DNA of 64,000 nt from an uncultured Lachnospiraceae bacterium (lineage in GTDB: Bacteria > Bacillota > Clostridia > Lachnospirales > Lachnospiraceae): the NCBI GenBank assembly GCA_947174665.1, contig CAMWJV010000003.1, positions 1 to 64,000 on the forward strand. The letters are read 5' to 3'. Below, piece by piece: positions 44,552 to 55,800 of this stretch. Position numbers and translations under genes: made by a program. Position 1 is the stretch's first letter, and each line of letters starts with the position of its first letter. The notes under the pieces were generated by a model, which was not told the DNA's origin, ran no database searches, and worked only from the letters and a program-made list of their open reading frames with translations.

Positions 44552-45949
44552 ATGGATGCGATTACTTATGGGCAGCTTGTGTTGGTGCTGGGAGATACAG
44601 CCATGTCAGTGTTCCAGCTTGCGATCCGGGAAGAACAGGGAAGTCATGGAAGATTATCTGCAACGGCAGCAGCAGAAGAAGGAGCAAAGGATTACCTTTT
44701 ATATGAAGAAAGTGCAGGTGTGGCATTGTATGTCATGCGGGATAAGACGCTGGAACCCCTGTTTTTTGGTCTTCTCACCAGTATGAACATAAAAACCAGT
44801 GGGAAACAGTGCATAGTATGTCTGGAGGCTGTGACGGGAAGTTATCAGATGGATTTTTTTGCACAGAACCGCTCTTTCCAGGATACGGCGCTCACTTCCC
44901 ATCAATTGGTGGAAAAGGTCATGAAGCCGTATAAAGAACAGAGTGAGGTTCTGTTTTCCATACCGGATGAAGAACTGGGGCAGATCATGGTTCAGTATCA
45001 GGAGACGGATTGGGCGTTCTTAAACCGTATTTTATCGAGGTATGGCATCCGCGCTTATATCGACAGCGCAAAGCCCGGCATCTGTCTGCGGGCAGGGCTT
45101 ATGGATACGGAGGAGGATGCAGACTGGGATCATCTCCCTTATAAAGTGATGCGTGATACGGCACCGGCAGATGTGAGGAAGACGCTAAAAGGACAGATAT
45201 GCTATGAGGTGGAGGCGTATGACCTTTTCCCTCTGGGTGAAAAAGTACATTTCCATAATCAGGATCTCTATATTGGGAAAATAATCAGAAGCATCCGGCA
45301 GGGACTTTTGGTAAACAGTTATAGTCTGTACTTTCAGGAGGGGCTTGCCGTTCCCGTACAGGATAATCCGTATCTCAGCGGAGTATCGATCAACGGAACA
45401 GTGTCAGGCGTAAAGAGAAATAAAGTTCAGGTTAATCTTGAAACGGACGCGTTGAAAAAGTGTAAAAAACAGTATCTTTTTCCGTTTTCCACAGTTGCAG
45501 CATCTCCAGATGGAAGCGGATGGTATTGCATGCCTAAGAAAGGGGATCGCGTCCGGATTTTTTTCCCGACTGATGATGAGAGCGAAGGGTATGCGATTGC
45601 CAATATTATGGGCGAATCCGCACCGGCTGAAGACAGTTCTATGGCGAACCCTGACGCAAAAGACATTACAATGCCGGACGGCAAATCCATCAGGTTTGTT
45701 GAAGGAGGAATCCAGCTTGCTGTGGGAGATGATAAAGGAACGGTCACCCTGACAAATGACGGAAAAGCCGAAATCCGGACGGATGAGGATATTGTGATCA
45801 GCGCGGCAGAAACGGTGTACTTTACCACGGAAGGAACAATGGAAGTGATGGCAGGGACACAGATACAGATTATCAGTGATGCAGGAGGCAGTATGTGCAT
45901 GACCAACGACACAGTGCAGATTCAGGCGTCTGCCATTGAGAATAATTAA
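44552..45949 (+). CDS. VgrG-like spike protein 1
   Basis: 465 residues. gp27-like part (about 1-260) with QETDWAFLNRILSRYGIRAY, the hub motif of the VgrG/phage late control D family; an OB-fold part (about 265-355) with PFSTVAASPDGSGWYCMPKK and GDRVRIFFPTDDE; and a beta-helix tail with regular strand repeats (TLTNDGKAEIRTDEDIVISA) for the needle. AGGAGG precedes the ATG. Shares its SPDGSGWYCMP block with the second spike, so the two are recent paralogues. Confidence 0.82.
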   Translation: MDAITYGQLVLVLGDTAMSVFQLAIREEQGSHGRLSATAAAEEGAKDYLLYEESAGVALYVMRDKTLEPLFFGLLTSMNIKTSGKQCIVCLEAVTGSYQMDFFAQNRSFQDTALTSHQLVEKVMKPYKEQSEVLFSIPDEELGQIMVQYQETDWAFLNRILSRYGIRAYIDSAKPGICLRAGLMDTEEDADWDHLPYKVMRDTAPADVRKTLKGQICYEVEAYDLFPLGEKVHFHNQDLYIGKIIRSIRQGLLVNSYSLYFQEGLAVPVQDNPYLSGVSINGTVSGVKRNKVQVNLETDALKKCKKQYLFPFSTVAASPDGSGWYCMPKKGDRVRIFFPTDDESEGYAIANIMGESAPAEDSSMANPDAKDITMPDGKSIRFVEGGIQLAVGDDKGTVTLTNDGKAEIRTDEDIVISAAETVYFTTEGTMEVMAGTQIQIISDAGGSMCMTNDTVQIQASAIENN

Positions 45950-45961
45950 CGGAGGTGTGCG

Positions 45962-47392
45962 ATGTACAGCTTACATGATATTAACGTAACAGGACTCCCC
46001 ATAAACGAAGTGCTGGAATGTGAGATTGAATCCCAAATAGGGGAACACAGTACGCTCACGCTGCTTGCTTATGCAGACAGGGAGGATGTGATTTATGAAC
46101 TGCCGGACTGTCAGGAGGTAACTGTATGCCTGGGGAAGGGGAAAGAAGGGAGAATCCTTTTTTCCGGTATCGTGACGAATGTGCAGATGTCAGAACAGGG
46201 ACAGATGAAAACAGTTCAGATCAAAGCGAAAAGCCGGAGCTGGCTTATGGATCGGACGAAATATTCCCGCTCTTTTCAAAATACAAAAATGACGTACAGA
46301 GCACTGGCAAGAGAAGTGTTGAATTATTATGAAGACAAAGACAGTGAAAAGGAAAAAGAACAATGCGATATGATCTGCGCGGGAGCGGATCAGGAGATAG
46401 GAAACCTGTATATTCAATATAAAGAAACGGATTGGAAATTCCTGAAAAGGGTACTTTCCATGACAGGGTTAGCAGTTACGCCGGATAGCCGACAGGATAA
46501 ATTGAAATTGTATGTCGGTGTGCCGGAACTTGCCGAGGCAGAATTATCCTACCATGTGCTGGGAATAGACAAGGATATGGAGACTTATTACCTTTTGAAA
46601 GCAAACGGGCGGGATGTTCGTGCAGCAGATTTTACCCGTTACCGGATTGCTTCGGAGCAGCTGCTGGGGATGTTTGAGACGGTTTCCGTACAGGGAAAAA
46701 AGCTGGCGGTATATTCCGGCAGATACATTTTTAAGAATCAGGAGATGCTGGGTATTTATGGGCTGCAAAGTCCTCAGGGACTGAAGCAGGCAGCATCCTA
46801 TCCTATGCATCTGATCGGTGTGGCACTGACAGGAAAGGTGGTTCATGTGTCCGGTACTAAGATACAGGCTGCGCTTGAGATTGACAAAAACCATGCGGAA
46901 CGGGCAGTATACTGGTTCCCGTTCTCAACCCTGTCTGCATCTCCGGATGGGAGCGGCTGGTATTGTATGCCGGAAGAGGGAGACGATGTGCGAATTTATT
47001 TTCCCTCCAAACAGGAAAAGGAGGCCGTGGCACTTAGCGCTGTCAGCAATTATGATGCCTCTCAGTCGGGCGGCGAAGACCGGATGAGTGATCCAAACAG
47101 CCGGTATTTAAGGACAAAAGCGGGACAGGAACTGGCCTTGACGCCGAATCTAATTAAGCTCTCCTGTGGAGAACAGGCATCTTCGGTAGCCATTGACACA
47201 GACGGAAAGGTGACAATACAGGCGCAGAATATGGTGAGGGCAGAGGCGGAGACAAGTGTGACCATCCATGCGGAAGAAAACTTAAACATTCATGTGGCGG
47301 AACAGTTTGTCGCACAGAGTTTGGATGGCGGGCATATAGCTTTTGACGGCGGAAATATCTATATCAGAGGAACCCAGGTTAATTTTGATTAG
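45962..47392 (+). CDS. VgrG-like spike protein 2
   Basis: 476 residues with the same plan as spike 1: hub domain (SHTLTLLAYAD-type strands at the start, QYKETDWKFLKRVLSMTGLA near residue 150), OB fold (PFSTLSASPDGSGWYCMPEE, VRIYFPSKQEKEAVALSAV) and a beta-helix tail (DTDGKVTIQAQNMVRAEAET, FDGGNIYIRGTQVNF). CGGAGG precedes the ATG. No toxin extension, so it should be a structural spike or carry cargo through the tip. Confidence 0.84.
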   Translation: MYSLHDINVTGLPINEVLECEIESQIGEHSTLTLLAYADREDVIYELPDCQEVTVCLGKGKEGRILFSGIVTNVQMSEQGQMKTVQIKAKSRSWLMDRTKYSRSFQNTKMTYRALAREVLNYYEDKDSEKEKEQCDMICAGADQEIGNLYIQYKETDWKFLKRVLSMTGLAVTPDSRQDKLKLYVGVPELAEAELSYHVLGIDKDMETYYLLKANGRDVRAADFTRYRIASEQLLGMFETVSVQGKKLAVYSGRYIFKNQEMLGIYGLQSPQGLKQAASYPMHLIGVALTGKVVHVSGTKIQAALEIDKNHAERAVYWFPFSTLSASPDGSGWYCMPEEGDDVRIYFPSKQEKEAVALSAVSNYDASQSGGEDRMSDPNSRYLRTKAGQELALTPNLIKLSCGEQASSVAIDTDGKVTIQAQNMVRAEAETSVTIHAEENLNIHVAEQFVAQSLDGGHIAFDGGNIYIRGTQVNFD

Positions 47393-47410
47393 TATTGGAG
47401 GCGATCGCAG

Positions 47411-48382
47411 ATGGAAAGAGAGACGGCTTTGCAAAGCTATCGGGAAGCGGTATCCGGTAAGATAGCGGATTTTCGCAGCAATATGGAAAAGCATCTTCTG
47501 GAGCATGCCGGATATTTGGAAAATATGGTGAAATGCGGCATGGATTTTTTGGGAGAGCAGATGAAAAAGCAGGAAAAAGAGTATGTTTGTTTTTTGTACA
47601 TCTCTGTGCTGAAGGCAGACTTAATTGCCGGAAAGTACCGTATTTTTCTTCATGGCCTGGATATGCGGTGGTATTTGGATGAGGAACCTGCGGAGGCATA
47701 TGTGGATGCGGATGAACTATTTGAACCTTTCAACCGTCTGCGCAATGCACTGGAAGATGCGAACAGCGGCTACGGAGGAGCTGTCAGCAGTTATGATATT
47801 CAAAATCTGCTTTTTGAAGAGCTGCCTCTTATGGACAGCATGATCTGCCAGATTCTCCGTTATCGTCTGCGTGATTGGGAAGAAAAGGGGATTTTTAATA
47901 AAGTGGTCCGTTCGCCCTATTGGCTCTTAAAGTGGGGGGAATACCGTGACAGGGCAGAGTTTCTGATCCAGACAGACCGTGTGGAAAAGTCAGACTCGGC
48001 CTGGAAGGAAGAATTGAAAAAAGCGGCGCATGATCCGGAAAAGATGGTGTTCAGTTACTGGTACAAGGGAAAATGCCAGGGGAAGGATCCCAAAAATCTG
48101 GATATGCGGTTTATCACCTTTGAGGATTGTGTGGTGCAGGATGTGAAGTTTGAAAACTGTAACATGGAAGGAAGCCGGTTTCCGAAAAGCAAGATTAGCG
48201 GGTGCCGTTTTGAAGGCTGCAATTTGAGCGGAGCGGATTTCAGAAGCTGTAGTTTTGAAAATACATCTTTTGCAGGAGCGGAGCTTACATCAGCTATTTT
48301 CCCGGCTGAGAGCATTCCTTTTTTGGAAATCAGTGCGGAACAGCTTCAGACGATTCAGATATACAGGGAGGAGCGGGCATGA
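47411..48382 (+). CDS. Pentapeptide-repeat cluster protein
   Basis: 323 residues. An N-terminal helical part of about 210 residues of unknown family is followed by pentapeptide repeats (about 235-295) of the A/C/S-x-[FL]-x-x type: FENCNMEGSRFPKSKISGCR, FEGCNLSGADFRSCSFENTS. The repeats build a square beta-helix. Pentapeptide proteins occur next to Rhs/VgrG genes in many injection clusters. GGAGGCGATCGC precedes the ATG, and its stop overlaps the next start (ATGA). Confidence 0.75.
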   Translation: MERETALQSYREAVSGKIADFRSNMEKHLLEHAGYLENMVKCGMDFLGEQMKKQEKEYVCFLYISVLKADLIAGKYRIFLHGLDMRWYLDEEPAEAYVDADELFEPFNRLRNALEDANSGYGGAVSSYDIQNLLFEELPLMDSMICQILRYRLRDWEEKGIFNKVVRSPYWLLKWGEYRDRAEFLIQTDRVEKSDSAWKEELKKAAHDPEKMVFSYWYKGKCQGKDPKNLDMRFITFEDCVVQDVKFENCNMEGSRFPKSKISGCRFEGCNLSGADFRSCSFENTSFAGAELTSAIFPAESIPFLEISAEQLQTIQIYREERA

Positions 48383-48900
48383 GATATTTTTTTATTAAGC
48401 AGGATAAGGAACTGCCCTGTGCTATCCAGTATCGGGATTTTGACATCAACGGAGGCAGGCATGTGTTTTCAAGACAGGATGCACAGAGGTTAAATGACAG
48501 CGTTGTACTGTACCTTAAAGGAAGCGGAAGGGAAGCCAGATGGGATTTCCTGCAGTGTCCGGTGACGATGTTTGACGAGCGGTTTCAGGATATTTTGGAG
48601 GCATATGAGCCGGGGCTTTTTTTTCAGGAGGTGGTTTTAATTCATAAGGGAAATGCTCTGCAATATCAATATGTACATACTCTCATGGAGCAGGTGGATG
48701 CCGTCTCGGACAAAACCGAATATTATCCGAATGGGACTGTGAAAAAACTGGTTTTGGATCATTCGAAGATTGGCAGACATAACCTGTTCCTGCTGGAGGG
48801 AAATCATAGAAAAGATCCAATTGTCAGTCTGGCATTGGCAGAGAGTCTGCTGCGACGTCAGCCGATTGGAGTCTGTTTTGAAGAAGTGGAGGTAGAATAG
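48379..48900 (+). CDS. DUF1629/Imm11-like small protein
   Basis: 173 residues, coupled to the preceding gene by a four-base overlap. Mixed alpha/beta, with PCAIQYRDFDINGGRHVFSR, LEAYEPGLFFQEVVLIHKGN and KTEYYPNGTVKKLVLDHSKI. The layout resembles DUF1629/Imm11 proteins that accompany Rhs toxins. It may be a toxin-linked adaptor or a spare immunity protein. The family call is tentative. Confidence 0.5.
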   Translation: MRYFFIKQDKELPCAIQYRDFDINGGRHVFSRQDAQRLNDSVVLYLKGSGREARWDFLQCPVTMFDERFQDILEAYEPGLFFQEVVLIHKGNALQYQYVHTLMEQVDAVSDKTEYYPNGTVKKLVLDHSKIGRHNLFLLEGNHRKDPIVSLALAESLLRRQPIGVCFEEVEVE

Positions 48901-49794
48901 ATGGGCGACACTGTGACACAGGGAGCTGCAGGGGATGTGGAAACATCTGTAGGAGCGGGACTGGTTGAATCTATTATGTCAAGCTCTACCCTTTCAGATG
49001 TTGAAAACACGGCAAATGGGGCATATATGGAATATTATGAGGCGGGGAATGCCTTAACTGCGGCGCAGGAAAATAAGAAGAGTGCAGAACAGGCATATGA
49101 GGATGCGTGGAATCAATATATGTTTGAGGATCCCAGTCCGGAAAGCTATGAAAAGATGCTGGAGGCAGAGCGGGCGTTGGAGGAAGCCAAGGCAGAGGAA
49201 AAAGCTGCTGCAGGGGCTTTGGAAGCTGCCGCAAAAAAAGCGCAGGTGGCGGCAGAGCTTGTGGAGATGAAAAAAGAGCAGCTGCGGAAGAGCCGATATA
49301 CGGATACTACCTACGTGGTACACTGTGCCCGGGTTGAATGTTCCTGTGGTATGAGGGAGAGTTATCTTGCATTAGGTCCCACTCATGGCGTAAAGACCCG
49401 TCAAATCCCGCAAATGATAACGAGTGATACCATTCTTGATGAAAATATAATCAATTTTGGAGGCTGTAAGAGTAAGGAAAACCCTTCTCTGATTGCAGCT
49501 GCAGAAGAAGCGGCCCGTAAGGCAAATGAGGAGATCAAGGAAAAAAGGAGTAAAGGTGGATTTTTTAACTGGGTCATCGATCTCTTCTGCGGCGACGGGC
49601 ATATTGAAGTATCGGACAGTCTGCTGGAACAGTGTGTGGGAGAATGCAAGGAATGTTTTCCGGCAGATGCAGAATGGAGATTCGGACATAAAAAGGTATT
49701 TATAAACGGGAAACCTGTGCTGTTGCGCAAGTGCAGTGTGAGATGTATTTATGGTGGGCTGGTTACTATACTGCTGTCAGGGCAGCCGGAATAG
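48901..49794 (+). CDS. DUF4280 PAAR-like tip protein with coiled-coil N terminus
   Basis: 297 residues. An Ala/Glu/Lys-rich coiled coil (about 35-130; EKAAAGALEAAAKKAQVAAE) precedes a DUF4280 domain: HCARVECSCGMRESYLALGP, THGVKTRQIPQMI, NFGGCKSKENPSL, and after a helical insert the Cys-rich end CVGECKECFPADAEWRFGH and VLLRKCSVRCIYGGLVTILL. DUF4280 is regarded as a PAAR-like cap in Firmicutes. Placed between the spikes and the VgrG-Rhs effector, it fits a spike tip. Confidence 0.8.
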   Translation: MGDTVTQGAAGDVETSVGAGLVESIMSSSTLSDVENTANGAYMEYYEAGNALTAAQENKKSAEQAYEDAWNQYMFEDPSPESYEKMLEAERALEEAKAEEKAAAGALEAAAKKAQVAAELVEMKKEQLRKSRYTDTTYVVHCARVECSCGMRESYLALGPTHGVKTRQIPQMITSDTILDENIINFGGCKSKENPSLIAAAEEAARKANEEIKEKRSKGGFFNWVIDLFCGDGHIEVSDSLLEQCVGECKECFPADAEWRFGHKKVFINGKPVLLRKCSVRCIYGGLVTILLSGQPE

Positions 49795-49800
49795 GAGGAT

Positions 49801-52800
49801 ATGATGGAGCTTACTTATCAGGGACTCAAAATCAGAATCCCTTTGGAGGGATTGGTCAGTGTAGAAGAGTTTAAGATGGAGGCATCTTTTAATAAACATG
49901 TATCTGTAGAGCTTGCATTGATTGCGGAGGAAGAGAAGATTGAATCCGCGATTCATGGACTGGCAGATAATGATGGAATTGAGGTTTATGAGAACGGCCA
50001 AGAGGAACTTATGTTTGCCGGTAAAATAATTGATGCCAAAATGGTGAAGGACAGAGGATTATGCTGTCTGAACTTAAAAGCGCTTTCTTATACGATGGAG
50101 TGGGACCTTGTGCCGGTAAGCCAAAGCTTCCTGAATTTGGATGCAACCTATAAACAGGTCATGGATAAGGTGCTCGAAAACCAGCCGAATGCCGAGATTA
50201 AGGATTGTGTAACCAAAGGCGCCGTGATTTCGGACTTTTTGCTGCAGTACGAAGAGAGTGACTGGGATTTCCTTGCGCGTCTTGCCAGCTGTTTTGGTAC
50301 ATTCCTGGTGCCGGACTGTTGTTCCGACCATGGACGAGCTTATTTTGGCATCCCTGATCTTGGGGAAGAGTATGTCCTGGATGGAGAAGACTATCAGGAA
50401 ACCAAGGACATGGATAAGTATTATCGTATCGGATGTATGCTGGGTATTCTGTCACAGGAGCATATGGGCTGGGAAGTGACTACAGGCCGCAATTTCAGCC
50501 TGGGTCAAAAGGTGCGTTTCAAAGGGATCAGCACGATTGTTACTAATATACGGTATTGCACGATAGACGGCGAGTTAGTGCGCTCTTATCAGCTCAATCG
50601 GGAAAAGGGGGTAGTGTGTCCGCCCAGAAAGAATCCGCATATTTTCGGGATGAGTATCCCTGCTACCGTAAAAGAACGTTCCGGGAATTGTGTGAAGGTG
50701 CATTTTCATATTGACCCTGTATATGACACGTCTCCTCACATCAGGTACTTTACATATGCCATAGAGAGCAGCTTTATTTACTGTATGCCTGAAGTGGGAA
50801 GCCAGGTGCATATTTATTTCCCCAGTGACGATGAAAAGGATGCTGTAGCGGTTCATGCAGTCCGTACAGAAGGGACGCAGGCATCCGGCGGTTCTGCGGG
50901 CTATGCACAGAAACCGGACTTCAAATCTTTTTCAAATGTGAATGGGGCGGAGCTGCTGCTGGCCCCGGAGTTTGCATCCATGTCTGCAGATCAGGAGAAC
51001 GAAACCAAAGTGTCCATGGATGTAAACGGGCTTGTGGAGATTACGGGAAAAAATATTGAAATAACCACAGAAAAAACTCTTTCCCTGGGAGAGGCCATGG
51101 AGGAGGGAGGAAGCCCTGCCAAACAGCTGGCATTGGAGGCAGGAACCCTGACTTTTCAGATAGGTGAGACAGGAACAAGGATTGAACTGACGGAGGAGGC
51201 AAAGATCATTGCAGCCTTTGTCAAAATGGAGGCTACAGATACAACACCTGCAGATAACCCGACGCTTCAAGAGCTTATTGATAATGTGACCATAAACGAT
51301 GAAGAGGCAAGAACTCAGATTAACGATAATGCGGCGAATAAGCTGGTGGAAAAGTATGAAGAGGGCCGCAAGCAGATATTAAGAGGACTTGGGAAGATTG
51401 CCGCTGTTGTTGCCACGGTTGCGGTAGCCGTTGTGCTGACAGTTGCAACAGGAGGCGGCGCGGCCGCAGTGTTTGGTCCTATGATGCTTGCGACATACGG
51501 ACTGGGAGCCGCTTCAATCGGTATTGCCGTCTCGGATATCGGGGAGGGCATCGATAATGTCAACAAATCACAGAGCGGAAATCTGGACGAGGGGCATAAC
51601 TTTCTGCGCGATGATGTGTGCCATGGGAATAAAATTCTCTATAATGTCATCAAGACAGGTGTGGATATTGCCTTCGGTGTTGTGTCGGGGAAGGCAATAG
51701 GAAATATTTCCGGCACAGCGAAATTTGGGCGTTTGGTCTGCGGCAGCAAGGAATTGAAGCAATTAAAATCAGTCGTCCAAATGGGTGGCAATGTGATCAG
51801 TGCTGTCTACAACCAATATGTGGAGACAGGGAAGGTAAGTTTCTCAACCATAGCGTTCAACATTGGGCTTGGAGCTGTTCAGGGATTCATCGGATCCGGT
51901 ATAACAGACAGTATTATGGGGAAGCTGAATATCGATAATTCTACCGTGAAGAAACTCACACAGGTAGTGGTAGGTACATTTGTAGATACGGGAATGGACT
52001 GGGGACTCAGCAGTCTGATGGGGCAGCCGTTTGATTTATGGGACAGCCTTGGGAGAAACGCCTTTGCAAACACGCTTGCCGCCTTTATCGCCGACCCGGT
52101 GGATGCGGTCACGGGAACCTATCTGATCCATGCTACGGACTTCCTTCTGTCGAGCCTGCCTCTGTCATGGAAGCTGGAAAGATCCTATTATTCTACGGGC
52201 GTGAAAGACTCTGTGTTTGGAAAGGGATGGAGTTTCCCCTATGCCAGCAGAATTTATAGGGACACACAGGATACAGAAAACATCCGTGTTCATATGGAGA
52301 CTATCACAGGACATTCCGTGTGCTTTGAAAAGCAGGGGGATGTCTGGGTGAACCAGTGCAGGGGGACATCCCGTTTTTGCCTGGCCGCGCGGGAAGACGC
52401 CGGATGTCCGGAGCAGGAAGTATTCCTGCTCACAGATGTGGTGGATCATACCCTTTGCGTCTATGACAGACAGGGGAAGCTCTCTTATGTGGAATATCCG
52501 AATCACTTAAAATTAATGTTTTCCTATAATGAGGAAGGGCTTCAGCGCATCACAACACCCCTTGGCAACGTTCTGGAGGTAGAATGTCAGGGTGGACGCA
52601 TCCTGCAGGTTACAGATGAGATCGGGCGCAGGACCCAGTACCGCTATGCGGGTGAATACCTGGTGGATGTTGTACATACGGATGAGGGGATCACCCATTA
52701 TGAGTATGATGAGAACGGGCATATCATATCTGTCACCGACCAGAACGGCAGCCGTTATATTGAAAACAAATATGATGAGAAAGGCAGGATCACCCGTCAG

Positions 52801-55800
52801 GGCTTTACCAGTGGGATATACCAGACCTTTACCTATGACGATGCAAACCGCAGAAATACGATCTACTACAGTGAGAACGGTAAGACGGAAATCTATGCGT
52901 ATAATGACCAGCTTCTGAAAGAGCAGACCATTTATGATGATGGCACCTGTGAGGTATACGAATACTCTGACGACAATATGAAGACCGGAGAGGTCAGCCG
53001 GTTGGGGCTCAAAAGGGAATGGGAGTATGACACTTTTGGGCGGACTGTCCTGGAAAAATCTCCGGACGGTTACGAAGTGCGCCATGAATATGATGGGAAC
53101 CATGACCTGATCCGTACATGGGACACGGATGGCAGGGAGACACAGTATGCCTATGATAATGCCCACAATCAGATATTGGTTCGGGAGAAACTGTCTGATT
53201 TGAAATGGCGTGAGACTGCCAAAGAGTATGATTCCATGGGAAGGTGCATTGTGGAGCGGGATGCCCTCGGAAACGAGACGCTGAAGGAGTACGACTCTAA
53301 CCATGCTTATCCCAGCCGCGTCACAACACCGAAAGGGGAGGAGACTTTCTACGGTTATGACGTCGTGGGCCGCAGAATGTCCATCAGTAACAGCTATGGA
53401 AAGGTGGAGATGGCATATAATTCCCGTAACTTTGTCACCAGCCGCACGGACGGGGAGGGATATACCAGTCACAAATTCTATGACCGCATGGGCAACCTGA
53501 CATCCTATTACCCGCCTGTGCAGTGGGAAAAGAAAGAAGGAGGCTACGAGTATCGCCGCGACTTTTTGGAGAGAGTGGTGGATACCATATCTCCGCTGCA
53601 GGAGCACCGGAGAGTATTCCGAAACTTTGACGGGGAGATCACAAATAAAATCCATCCGGTCAGCTATGCGGAAAAAGGTGAGGACGGCGAAGGAACAAGA
53701 TACGAATATGACACTGACGGCAACTGCATCCGCGTTTATTATCCGGACGGTGGTATAGAACGGCGTTTCTATGACGCGGACGGCAACATGATAAAGCAGA
53801 TACAACCGGAGTCCTATGATGCTGCTGCCGACGATGGTGCCGGATACCGTTATGTCCATGATGCCTGCGGCCGCCTGACTCAGGTTTGTGACCCCGACGG
53901 GAATGTCCTGCATACTTACGAGTACAACGGCCACGGACAGATCACCCGGGAAGTGGACGGTGAGGGGAAAGAAAACCTCTATACATACAATGGTCTGGGC
54001 TGGAAGATTCGGGAGCAGATCAGTGTTCGTAAGGAAGGAGATGCGGTCTGCTACCGTGTGATTGCCTATTCTTATGATGCCCAGGGCAACAAAGTGGAGG
54101 AAGCATACGGGCAGCAGGAAGTGGAGAAAGATGGGGAGCCGGAAAGCTGGCATTCTATCCATTTTTCCTACGACCGGAATAACCATCTGACTCTGGTGCA
54201 GGATGACTTCGGGGCACAGATGCGCTATGATTATGACTGCTTGGGAAACGTGACGCTGGAAGAGCGTGTCATAGAGGAAAATATCCGAAGCGTTGTTCAC
54301 TATGCATATAATAAGAACGGCTGGCGGATACAAAAGACAGAAGAAATCCAGGGGAACGGCTCGGTGCAGTCTGCTGTCACGAAATACACTTATGACGCAA
54401 ACGGAAATCTTATTAAAATCACCACGCCGAAGGGCTTTGTAATCCGCAGGGAATATGATGCGGATGACCGACTGACTGAAGAACGTGTCATGGACAGAAA
54501 GAGCGGCATCGACAGACGGGTGCAGTATGCCTATGACGAAGCCGGTAATGTAGTGAAGCGTACAATTCTTGGCACAGACGGGGAGTGTCTGAAGATGGGC
54601 TTCCGTTATGACCTCAAAGACCGTCTGACCCGCAGGACAAATCCCAGCGGTGCAGTCATGCGTTACCTCTATGACCGAAATGATAAACTGTCCAAGGCAA
54701 TCAGCCCTTATGCCTATGAGTTTGAGAGTGACGACGGCGCAGGGACAACCTATGCCTATGACAGCCGCGGCAACCGTGTCCGCGTCACAAATGCACTGGG
54801 AGAGACAGTGCAGGAGCTTTCCTACAACCTGCAGAATCAGCCTGTCATGCAGAAAGATCCGTTTGGGAATCAGACAGCGTATTCCTATGGGCTGGACGGC
54901 AAGATCAAGGATGTACGGCGTTTCGGAGACGGAAAATGGAATGGAAGTGCAGGAGACAGTTCCGCGTGTGGCGAGGCTATGGCGCAGAATGCCGCCGTCA
55001 GCCAGTCATCAGGGAACAGTCAGCGTACCGTTCAGCAGTATGAGTATAATGCCAGAGGACAAATTATTGGTATTGTGGACGGCAATCGGAATCCCATCTC
55101 CTATGATGTGGATCACTGGGGGCGTATCACCGGCATCGGCTTTGCAGATGGCGTAAAAGAGGGATATGAGTATACCCCTGCCGGTCAGGTCTGCAAAACC
55201 ACGGACGGAAACGGCAATTCCGTACAATACCGCTACAACAGCTTCGGTAAGGTCAGCGAACGCATCGACCAGTTAGGATACAGCGAGACGTTCCGGTATG
55301 ACGAGGAGGGCAACCTGTCCCTGCATACCGACAGGGACGGCAGGCGATTGCAGCGGGACTGCAATGTGTTCGGAAGGCCTGTATATGAGAAAGCGACGGA
55401 TGCGGAAGGGAAAAATCCCAATATCAGCACATGGCACTACGACAGCCTGGGCAGGGTTACACGCGCGGTCTGTGACGGGCATTCCTATGAGTATGTCTAT
55501 GACCCACAGGGCAATCTAAAAGAGAAGCGTTCCAGCGGGAGACGCTTGATTTCCTATGCCTATGACAAGATGGGACAGGTAACGGAAATCAAAGATTCCG
55601 CAGGAGCATGCACCCGTTATGAGTATGATATTTTAGGCAGACGGAGCCGGATCTATAACGATGACGGATTGGAAGTGCGCTACGGATATGATGCCCTGAA
55701 CCGCATTAGTCATATCCGTTATGGCAACGGCGTGGAGACGGCCTATGCCTATGACGGGGACGGCAATATCAGCAGTCTGGAGACAAAAGCAGGGGAAAAC

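Noticed and set aside
44544-44786. 80-codon frame at the start of spike 1
   Set aside because: Overlaps the spike gene in another frame; the spike start has the proper AGGAGG spacing.
52513-54333. 606-codon open frame on the minus strand inside the Rhs gene
   Set aside because: It lies opposite the YD repeats, whose codon pattern keeps the reverse frame open. The product shows no domain and has no ribosome site.
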